A stretch of DNA of 64,000 bases from Carboxylicivirga litoralis. Lineage in GTDB: Bacteria > Bacteroidota > Bacteroidia > Bacteroidales > Marinilabiliaceae. Below, one piece after another: positions 1 to 7,272 of the stretch (the stretch's first letter is position 1; the number at the start of each line of letters is the position of its first letter). The notes beneath the pieces were generated by a model. That model did no database searches. It was not told where the DNA came from and worked only from the letters and a program-made list of their open reading frames with translations. Position numbers and translations under genes: made by a program. The stretch lies in the NCBI RefSeq assembly GCF_025499605.1, contig NZ_JAFMVC010000006.1, positions 62,001 to 126,000 on the forward strand. Direction: 5' to 3'.

Positions 1-218
1 AAAATTGACAATCCCAGTCATAAAAAAGTAGTTTATTATTAATTTCTCTCAATTTAATTTCACATGATAGTAATACTATAAATCACAAAAATAGTTACTT
101 TCTTTTTGCGAAATGTTTACATATGTCAGCAAATGAACATTTATCGCCAAATATAACCATATAGAATCAGACATCTAAATCATCGCTTACCCTACATCGA
201 CAGTCAATTCTGAAATAT

Positions 219-226
219 TACCTTTG
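219..226 (+). promoter_or_regulatory. Bacteroidota -7 box upstream of recO
   Basis: TACCTTTG matches the Bacteroidota sigma -7 consensus TAnnTTTG and lies 17 nt before the recO start codon, implying a very short leader. No clear TTTG -33 element is seen 19 bp upstream, so only half of the promoter is supported. The 218 bases before it hold no recognisable gene. Confidence 0.5.
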
Positions 227-243
227 CAAAAAGACCTATAACA

Positions 244-972
244 ATGATACACCCAACCAAAGGCATTGTGCTCAATCATATAAAGTATAAAGAAACCAGT
301 ATTATTGTTAATATCTACACACAACAATTTGGCCGACAGAGCTATATGGTTAACAACGTGCGTACCAAACGCAACAAAGGCAACTCCATCTTGCTCCAGC
401 CAATGACTTTGCTCGACATGGAAGTATATTATCGTCCAAAGTCAGAGATTCAGCGGATTAAGGATTTTAAAGTAGCTCATCCACTAAGTAGCATTCCATT
501 TAAACAGGAAAAAAGGGCTATGGCCTTTTTTTTAACCGAACTAATGAGCAAAGTTCTAATGGAAGAAGAAAAGAATACCGACTTATTTAATTTTTTATAC
601 CACAGTGTAGAGGTATTTGATACCGGCATCAACGGCGATTATAATTTTCACTTATTTTTCCTGTTTCAGCTAACCCGATTTTTAGGCTTTGGCCCGGAAA
701 CCAATCACATTGATGCCCTCTTCTTTGATCTAATGAATGGTTACTTTACCAGCACCGAACCTTCGCATGGTTTCAGCATTAGCGGTCAGTCATTAGTCAA
801 CTGGAAGAAACTTTTTTCGATTGAAATACAAAATCTTCAGGAGATAAAATTAAGCGGCCAGGAACGTTATCAATTGCTCGAAAACTTATTGGAATATTAC
901 AATCTGCACATTGACTCATTAGGCGAACTAAAATCTCTTCCTATTGTTCATCAGTTGTTTCACGATGAATAA
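244..972 (+). CDS. recO: DNA repair protein RecO
   Basis: RecO of the RecFOR pathway, which loads RecA on SSB-coated single-stranded DNA and anneals complementary strands. The 242-residue protein has the N-terminal OB-fold signature (KGIVLNHIKYKETSIIVNIYT, residues about 7-27, then a basic VRTKRNKG loop) followed by the helical C-terminal domain. It contains no cysteine at all, so the zinc finger seen in some RecO proteins is absent; this is usual for Bacteroidota RecO. The length is normal for the family. The start is supported by a -7 box close upstream. It stands alone, with 158 bp to the next gene. Assignment is from family recognition of the N-terminal motif and overall composition. Confidence 0.88.
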   Translation: MIHPTKGIVLNHIKYKETSIIVNIYTQQFGRQSYMVNNVRTKRNKGNSILLQPMTLLDMEVYYRPKSEIQRIKDFKVAHPLSSIPFKQEKRAMAFFLTELMSKVLMEEEKNTDLFNFLYHSVEVFDTGINGDYNFHLFFLFQLTRFLGFGPETNHIDALFFDLMNGYFTSTEPSHGFSISGQSLVNWKKLFSIEIQNLQEIKLSGQERYQLLENLLEYYNLHIDSLGELKSLPIVHQLFHDE

Positions 973-1130
973 GCACTAAAGATTGACAAAAAGAAAATAA
1001 TCGTTAGTCAAAGAATTAGGTACATTGACTGTACAAATCCGATGTTTCCACAAAACTAATCGCAATTTAAAAACTTAATGATTAAATTGAGTTACTTAAT
1101 CACTTTAGCCTATATCCGTATAACATCATC

Positions 1131-2273
1131 ATGAAAATAAACTCGAAGTTTCACAATCTGGAACCAAGCTTCCTAACAACTCTAAAACCTTTAATTAAAG
1201 AGTTTAACGCTATTGACTTAGCCTCAGGACACACAGGTTTCCATTGTTCACCTAAGCTTATTTCTTTAGTTGAAAAACACTTGCGCGAAGGTTTAAATAA
1301 TTATGCTGATGCTGCAGGTGAGATGATGCTTCGAACAAAGATGGCTGCCAAAATTAATGCTCTGTACGATCGCCAGTACAATCCAGAAACAGAGATAACA
1401 ATAACTGCAGGCGCAGCGCAAGGCATTTATACAGCCATCGCTGCATTAGTCAAAGAAGGTGATGAAGTCATTGTTTTCGAACCGGCCAATGAGTATTATG
1501 CACCTGCCATTGAGATAAATGGTGGTCAGGTTCGCACCATTCCCATGTCAGGAAAAGAATACCATATTGAATGGGAGTTGGTACAACAAATGATTTCGAA
1601 TAAAACTCGCATGATTATAATTAACTCACCACATGCACCTACAGGTTGGGCAATGGGTGAAATTGATATGCTACGCTTACAGAAAATTATCAACGGTTCT
1701 AAAATCATAGTACTGAGTGAGGAGACCTTTGAACACGTGCTGTTCGATGGTCATCTGCACCAAAGCATAGCCTGTTTTCCAAAACTGGCCGAAAGAAGCG
1801 TCATTGTATCATCCATTGGTGAAACCTATCATGTAACAGGATTTCAGATAGGCTACTGTGCAGCACCTGAAGCAATCATGCGTGAGTTCCGCCAGGTACA
1901 CGAGGCGATGATGTACAGCGTTAATTCTCCTTTCCAATTGGCCATAGCCGATTTTTTAGATGAAAAAGAGGAGTATAAAAAGCTCAACGCTTTTTACCAG
2001 AACAAACGAGATAAATTCCTGAATTTGTTGGAGGGAAGCCGTTTTAAAGCACTTAAGTCATCAGGCTCCTTTTTCCAGTTATTGGATTATAGTCAGATAA
2101 GCGAAGAAAAGGATCGTGACCTGGTGGTACGCCTGATAAAAGAGCATGGGATTGCCGTTATGCCTATTAGTGCGTTTATTAGTGAGCGACAACAACGCCA
2201 TCATATACGCATTAACTTTGCCAAACCAGACGAAGTTCTGGAGGAAGCTGCCAAGCGACTAAAAGAAGTTTGA
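1131..2273 (+). CDS. Aminotransferase-fold (fold type I) protein lacking PLP-binding residues
   Basis: 380 residues, full length for class I/II aminotransferases of the methionine aminotransferase (YbdL) type. Family landmarks are recognisable: GAAQGIYTAIAAL near residue 90, FEPANEYYAP near 117, SPHAPTGW at 165-172, SEETFEH at 196-202, SIGETYHVTGFQIGY at 228-242 and the substrate arginine in RINFAKP near the end. Three cofactor positions are replaced: the NPTG asparagine is Ala169, the aspartate that pairs with the pyridine nitrogen is Glu197, and the Schiff-base lysine (normally GKTxH) is Glu231 (codon GAA at 1821-1823). The reading frame is otherwise intact, so this looks like a maintained pseudoenzyme rather than decay. 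Normal transaminase activity is not expected. Role unknown. Confidence 0.8.
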   Translation: MKINSKFHNLEPSFLTTLKPLIKEFNAIDLASGHTGFHCSPKLISLVEKHLREGLNNYADAAGEMMLRTKMAAKINALYDRQYNPETEITITAGAAQGIYTAIAALVKEGDEVIVFEPANEYYAPAIEINGGQVRTIPMSGKEYHIEWELVQQMISNKTRMIIINSPHAPTGWAMGEIDMLRLQKIINGSKIIVLSEETFEHVLFDGHLHQSIACFPKLAERSVIVSSIGETYHVTGFQIGYCAAPEAIMREFRQVHEAMMYSVNSPFQLAIADFLDEKEEYKKLNAFYQNKRDKFLNLLEGSRFKALKSSGSFFQLLDYSQISEEKDRDLVVRLIKEHGIAVMPISAFISERQQRHHIRINFAKPDEVLEEAAKRLKEV

Positions 2274-2275
2274 CT

Positions 2276-2306
2276 TTTGTTCTTTTCAATGAAACCATTA
2301 CTTTTG
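2276..2306 (+). promoter_or_regulatory. Promoter of tRNA-Arg
   Basis: TTTG at 2276-2279 and TACTTTTG at 2299-2306 are separated by exactly 19 bp, a textbook Bacteroidota -33/-7 pair. The expected transcription start lies a few bases before the tRNA 5' end at 2320. Confidence 0.8.
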
Positions 2307-2319
2307 CAGCCACAATGAT

Positions 2320-2394
2320 GGTCCCGTAGTTCAACGGATAGAATAGCGGTTTCCTAAACCGTAGATATGGGTTCGATTCCCGTCGGGACTACCA
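2320..2394 (+). tRNA. tRNA-Arg (anticodon CCT)
   Basis: The sequence folds as a complete cloverleaf: acceptor GGTCCCG/CGGGACT, D arm GTTC/GAAT, anticodon stem GCGGT/ACCGT with loop TTCCTAA (anticodon CCT, reading AGG), T arm ATGGG/CCCGT with loop TTCGATT. The 3' CCA is encoded. A consensus promoter precedes it and a rho-independent terminator follows. Confidence 0.96.
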
Positions 2395-2418
2395 ACTTCA
2401 CTTTCAAAACATTACAAT

Positions 2419-2444
2419 AGCCTGCAAATTTTGCAGGCTTTTTT
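2419..2444 (+). terminator. Rho-independent terminator after tRNA-Arg
   Basis: AGCCTGCAAA pairs with TTTGCAGGCT and is followed by a run of T residues, 25 bp past the tRNA CCA end. Confidence 0.85.
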
Positions 2445-2523
2445 GTTCTCTATTTTCTTTTCTTTCCTATTTTTATCCGCACAAATGCAGATTCAATCGG
2501 GATCATCTGCTAAGCTATAAATC

Positions 2524-3045
2524 ATGAATTATTTCGACATCGTAACAGGCATTATACTAATTCTGGCAATTATTAAAGGCTTTAAAAACGGCTTAATCAT
2601 TGAATTGGCATCATTAGCCGCATTGGTTCTAGGGCTGTTTGGAGCTATCCAGTTTAGCAGCATTACCGAATCTTATTTAATTGAATATATCGATTCGTCA
2701 TACATCGGTGTAGCAGCTTTTATCATTACCTTTATTTTGATTGTTGTAGGGGTGCATTTGATTGCCAAAGCTGTCGATAAATTAGTTTCTACCATTGCAT
2801 TAGGCATGATAAACCGAGTGCTCGGCGCCATCTTTAGTGTTCTTAAATATGCTTTTATCATCAGCGTTATCATGGCCATACTAGGAAGTTTCGAAAAGAC
2901 GTATAGCCTGATTCCTGAAGAGCAGAAAGAATCATCGCATTTATACGGACCATTAAAATCGATTGCACCGTCCGTTTTTCCTTATTTACAATTTGATGAT
3001 GTGCGCGATCATGTTGACAACGCCAGAAAAGGAATTGATGTTTAG
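2524..3045 (+). CDS. CvpA family membrane protein
   Basis: 173-residue integral membrane protein of the CvpA (colicin V production) family. It starts with the family signature NYFDIVTGIILILAIIKGFKNG at residues 2-23, with a predicted first membrane helix, and continues with three further hydrophobic segments (about 28-47, 62-85 and 100-122) and a polar C-terminal tail. CvpA proteins are widespread inner-membrane proteins needed for tolerance of envelope stress or membrane-active compounds in several bacteria; their biochemical activity is not established. The stop codon is only four bases from the end of the convergent hybrid kinase gene, so the two transcripts may overlap. Confidence 0.85.
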   Translation: MNYFDIVTGIILILAIIKGFKNGLIIELASLAALVLGLFGAIQFSSITESYLIEYIDSSYIGVAAFIITFILIVVGVHLIAKAVDKLVSTIALGMINRVLGAIFSVLKYAFIISVIMAILGSFEKTYSLIPEEQKESSHLYGPLKSIAPSVFPYLQFDDVRDHVDNARKGIDV

Positions 3046-3049
3046 CTGC

Positions 3050-6000
3050 TTATTTTATCGAAGCCCCATTTAACGAATCGTTAAAAGCATGCAATAGTGC
3101 ATCGTTATCAACCGGTTTTTCAAATACATAGGCAAAACCCATATTTTGATATTTTAGTTTATCTTCTGCACTTAATGACTGGCAGGTTTGTCCAATAAAG
3201 GGCACATAAATACCCATTTGACGAATACCTGGAATAAAACCTTCCAACTCAAGCCCGGGCATCTCTAAATCCATTAGAACAATATGTATATCATTACGCT
3301 TCAACAATAATTCGCGTGCTGATTTCTGAGTTCGTGCCGATATCAGCGTAATTTTTGTACGATCGAGTACTTTACGCATTTGCAATTGAGCTGTACTGGT
3401 AGCATCAATCAGTAACATCATTTTGTTAGACCAAGTGTAATTAGCTGGCGTTTTTATAACGGGCTTCTCCTTCTCTACTTTCGAAACAGCTCCGTTTGAG
3501 TGAATACCATTAACACGTCCATTCACATGTCCGTTAGTCTTTAAAGGGAGCGTAAAATAAAACTCCGACCCCGTTTCTGGCTCTGAAACTAATCCAATCT
3601 CTCCACCATGCGCTGCTATCAAACGTTTACAAATTGACAAACCTAGGCCTGTGCCTCCATAGTTTTTCGAGGTACTCTCATCTGCTTGCCTAAATGGTTC
3701 AAATATTAACGACTGCTTATCCAGTTCTATTCCTATTCCAGTATCACGCACGTAAAAGCGCACATGATTATCTTCTACTGTATATCCGAACTCTACAAAA
3801 CCTTTTTGAGTGAATTTAAAGGCATTGCCCAAGAGATTTATAAACACCTGACGTAATCGACGATGATCACAAACAACATTCAATACGTCATTTTCTTGAG
3901 GTAAATTAAGGTAGAACTTAAGGTGTGTCTTTTGATCAATGGCCATTCGTTTTTCAAACAGCAAATGTAGTTCTGTTAGCAACCTTGTTATATTGTACGA
4001 CTCCTTAGCCAAGCGCAATTCTCCACTCTCAATCTTAGCGAGATCAACAATATCGTTTATCAGCTCCATCAGGTTTTCTGAGCTCTTGTTAACGATGTCG
4101 ATGTATTCTATTTTCTCAACTTCCGAGATATTATCTTCTTTCAACAAATTGGTAAACCCAACAATGGCATTAAGTGGTGTACGAATTTCATGGCTCATAT
4201 TAGCCAGAAATGCTGACTTCAATTTGTCTGCTCCAACAGCTTTTTCTTTCGCCACCAGCAACTCTTGCTCTGCCTTTTTCTTTTGGGTATAATCTCTGCC
4301 AACAATTAATAACGACGACAATTGTGCACTATTCGTTTCGGGCGTAATCGTCCAGTCAAAGGCGCGAATCACATCTTTAAATCGGTATTCAAGTTCTACA
4401 TTTGTTGAAGTGCCCAAATGCACTACTTTATCAATACCTTTCGATAAACCCTCAACCAACTCTTTCGGCAATTCCTTTATCGTTGTCAAATGAAGCCCTA
4501 AACATTGATGTTCGCTTAAGCCAAAATCACTTAAAAACGACTGATTACAAAACGATAAAACACCAGCATTATCTATACGAATAATATGATCGGGTGAGTT
4601 TTCGGTTAACGCCCTAAACTTCTCTTCACTATTTCTTAATGAAACTTCATTATTAATACGTTTGGTTATATTATGGATAGAAAGGTAATAGTGCAGATCA
4701 CCTTCCAGATTCAGTGTTGTCATATAGATTTCGGCATGCACTATTTGCCCCTGTTTGTTAACCAATTGCGTATCGCCTCTATAATCAACTCCCTGCTTCA
4801 CTCCTTCGATAGAATCATTCAGCCGTTGAAAACATTCTTTATTCGGTAAAATATCCTGAACGGACAGTTCAAAAATTTGCTCTTGTGTATAATGCAACAT
4901 TTCGCATGCCGAAGTATTTGCATACATCAACTTCAAGTCAGCATTTATAATAAGGATACCATCAATTGTAGCCTCTATAAGCTTGCGGTTACGTTCTTCA
5001 CTTTCACGCAGATGCACCTCTGTCTTTTTTGCCTGAGTAATGTCTTCACCAATAATCAGGTAGCAATCTTCGCCTACCGATTGTGGAGCAGGCGTTCCCA
5101 GCACCCTAACAATTAACTCTTCTCCATGCTTGTCGCGCATGTGGGCATCCATGGTCCCAATACCATTCTTGTTGATATTATCGTAAAACCGTTGAATTGC
5201 CACTTCGTTCTGTCGGCCATCAAAATACAAGTCTGCAATATTCTGACCAATCAGTTCATCCTTCGCATAACCCGAATGCAACAATGTTGCTTCATTAATA
5301 TATTCGATGACCCGATTGCGAACCAGGATAATACCTACTGGCGCAGAACTCAGTATATTTTGCAAGAAACGCTCTTTATCAGCCAGCTCCTGATTAACTT
5401 TCAGTATCTCAGCATGACTCCTTCGAATTTCAACCGTTCTAACTTCTTGCTCGTAAGTATTGGAAATCAATTTGGCTGCCATCTGTAGCAAATCTGTTTC
5501 GTGAGGCAACCATTCGCGATAAAAGCTACACTCATCAAAGCCAATAAAACCAAAATATTGTTCTTTCACCCAAAGAGGATAAACCAGAATAGACTTTATT
5601 CCTTGCTGAGTAAGCGACTCGTGAACTTCATCAGGCAAAGTAGTTATATCTGTTGCTTTTATGACATTTTCCTCAATTAACAAACGACGCCACTCTTGAA
5701 AATCATTATACGATAAGCTCTGAAGGTTATCAATTTCCGGGCTAACAGCTTCGTTGCACCATTCGTAGGTATTGGAGAAAGCTTGTTCATCATCATGATT
5801 TTCAAAAATATAGATACGGCTTACATCGGCAAACTGCCCCAATACACCTAGTGCATTACCAATTCGTTCATTAAATGATTTGTCAGAAGATAAAACTGAA
5901 GATAGATAAAGTGGCAGGTAACCTGTTGAAATAGAAGATGATTCTCCTTCCGGTTTAAAAGGAGCGCCCAACGCACCTCCATAAATACGTTTCATCATTC

Positions 6001-6052
6001 GCTTTAAGCGTGCATTCTCAGCTAATAATGTTTGTACGTTCTTTTCTTCCAC
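3050..6052 (-). CDS. Cytosolic multi-PAS hybrid sensor histidine kinase
   Basis: 1000 residues without a membrane segment. Order: short coiled N-terminus, GAF-like domain (about 55-200), coiled linker, three PAS domains (about 226-345, 357-470 and 485-600, each ending in an IGEDITQ, IHNITKR or VGRDYTQ type PAC motif), HisKA with phospho-acceptor His in ANMSHEIRTPLN near residue 621, HATPase_c with N-box (GNAFKF) and G-boxes (DTGIGI, GGTGLGLSI), and a C-terminal receiver near 880-995. The receiver keeps the phospho-acceptor Asp (VLMDLEMPG), the Thr and the Lys (FEKPVD), but the acidic pair at its start is IDAT rather than DD, so metal binding may be weak. It probably senses a cytosolic signal; no partner regulator is adjacent. 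Confidence 0.92.
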   Translation of the reverse strand: MEEKNVQTLLAENARLKRMMKRIYGGALGAPFKPEGESSSISTGYLPLYLSSVLSSDKSFNERIGNALGVLGQFADVSRIYIFENHDDEQAFSNTYEWCNEAVSPEIDNLQSLSYNDFQEWRRLLIEENVIKATDITTLPDEVHESLTQQGIKSILVYPLWVKEQYFGFIGFDECSFYREWLPHETDLLQMAAKLISNTYEQEVRTVEIRRSHAEILKVNQELADKERFLQNILSSAPVGIILVRNRVIEYINEATLLHSGYAKDELIGQNIADLYFDGRQNEVAIQRFYDNINKNGIGTMDAHMRDKHGEELIVRVLGTPAPQSVGEDCYLIIGEDITQAKKTEVHLRESEERNRKLIEATIDGILIINADLKLMYANTSACEMLHYTQEQIFELSVQDILPNKECFQRLNDSIEGVKQGVDYRGDTQLVNKQGQIVHAEIYMTTLNLEGDLHYYLSIHNITKRINNEVSLRNSEEKFRALTENSPDHIIRIDNAGVLSFCNQSFLSDFGLSEHQCLGLHLTTIKELPKELVEGLSKGIDKVVHLGTSTNVELEYRFKDVIRAFDWTITPETNSAQLSSLLIVGRDYTQKKKAEQELLVAKEKAVGADKLKSAFLANMSHEIRTPLNAIVGFTNLLKEDNISEVEKIEYIDIVNKSSENLMELINDIVDLAKIESGELRLAKESYNITRLLTELHLLFEKRMAIDQKTHLKFYLNLPQENDVLNVVCDHRRLRQVFINLLGNAFKFTQKGFVEFGYTVEDNHVRFYVRDTGIGIELDKQSLIFEPFRQADESTSKNYGGTGLGLSICKRLIAAHGGEIGLVSEPETGSEFYFTLPLKTNGHVNGRVNGIHSNGAVSKVEKEKPVIKTPANYTWSNKMMLLIDATSTAQLQMRKVLDRTKITLISARTQKSARELLLKRNDIHIVLMDLEMPGLELEGFIPGIRQMGIYVPFIGQTCQSLSAEDKLKYQNMGFAYVFEKPVDNDALLHAFNDSLNGASIK

Positions 6053-6297
6053 GTTTCTATTTCAAAATATCACTTAAATAACAAGACTCTCCTTTTATAC
6101 AAAAATAGGTTTTTCACAAGCATAAACACTTTCGTTGCTAAATGAAAATAAGCCGTTCGTGTAAAAAATTGAACATTTTACATATGTATATTCCTTATTT
6201 GACAATAATAAGCGCGAGTAAAATCGATTTCTGATTAAAAGTTTAAATATTCGTCCAAAAAGTACCTGCATAAAATGGGTATTTTTAAATCAATCGC

Positions 6298-6305
6298 TAT
6301 TTTTG
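6298..6305 (+). promoter_or_regulatory. -7 box upstream of rsgA
   Basis: TATTTTTG fits TAnnTTTG and is 16 nt before the rsgA start. No good -33 element at the expected distance. Confidence 0.45.
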
Positions 6306-6321
6306 AGAAAAATGTTTTTGG

Positions 6322-7251
6322 ATGGAGCAAAAGAATGGATTAGTCATTAAATCAACCGGTAGCCGTTATACTGTCTTGTCAGATGATGGAACAACAATCG
6401 TTTGTCAAATCAGGGGTAAAATACGACTTAAAGGCATCAAAAGTACTAATCCTGTTTCGGTTGGCGATCGTGTGGTATATGACGATGACGGAATGGGTGA
6501 AGGAGTAATTTCGGCTATTCAAGAACGTAAGAACTACATCATTAGAAAGGCGACTAACCTATCCAAAGAATCGCATATTATTGCGGCCAATGTTGATCAG
6601 GCCGTTTTAATTGTCACCATCAATTATCCAATGACTTCGCGCGTATTTGTTGATCGCTTTATTGCAGCCTCCGAAGCTTATAGCATTCCGGTTACAATAA
6701 TATTCAACAAAACAGACCGATACGATGCCAAGCACCTCGACATTCTAAAAGAATGGCGCACCCTATACGAGAGCATAGGTTATAAGACCCTTGCTGTTTC
6801 GGCAAAAAAACAAGAGAACCTTAGCGAAGTAGAAGCCCTGCTAAAAGACAAGATATCCGTTTTAAGCGGACATTCGGGCGTAGGTAAGTCGACACTTATC
6901 AATCGGATTGAACCTGCTCTAAACCTTAAAACTGCAGAAATTTCTGCCATCCATCAATCGGGCAAACACACGACAACATTTGCCGAGATGCACCCTCTCA
7001 GTTTTGGCGGCTATATCATTGACACACCTGGCATTAGAGGATTTGGATTAATCCACATCGAAAAGGAAGAGTTGTATCATTATTTCAAAGAAATATTTGA
7101 ATTTGCAAAAGACTGTCGCTTTAACAACTGCACCCACTATAGCGAACCCGGCTGCTCAGTTAAAGCGGCTGTTGAAAATGGCGACATTGCCTATTCGCGT
7201 TACGAAAGTTACCTAAGCATTTTGTTGAACCGAAACGATAAATACAGATAA
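6322..7251 (+). CDS. rsgA: Ribosome small-subunit-dependent GTPase A
   Basis: RsgA (YjeQ), the circularly permuted GTPase that checks late 30S subunit maturation. The 309-residue protein has the expected order: N-terminal OB-fold (about 5-75), then G4 (FNKTD), G5 (SAKK), G1/P-loop (GHSGVGKST, about 183-191), G2 and G3 (DTPGIRGFG), and a C-terminal zinc-binding segment with CRFNNCTHYSEPGC. Length is normal. It is followed after 21 bp by a hybrid kinase gene and may be co-transcribed with it. The upstream gene is divergent, with a 269-bp gap holding a -7 box. Confidence 0.96.
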   Translation: MEQKNGLVIKSTGSRYTVLSDDGTTIVCQIRGKIRLKGIKSTNPVSVGDRVVYDDDGMGEGVISAIQERKNYIIRKATNLSKESHIIAANVDQAVLIVTINYPMTSRVFVDRFIAASEAYSIPVTIIFNKTDRYDAKHLDILKEWRTLYESIGYKTLAVSAKKQENLSEVEALLKDKISVLSGHSGVGKSTLINRIEPALNLKTAEISAIHQSGKHTTTFAEMHPLSFGGYIIDTPGIRGFGLIHIEKEELYHYFKEIFEFAKDCRFNNCTHYSEPGCSVKAAVENGDIAYSRYESYLSILLNRNDKYR

Positions 7252-7272
7252 AGTGCCTGAACGCCCCCAATA

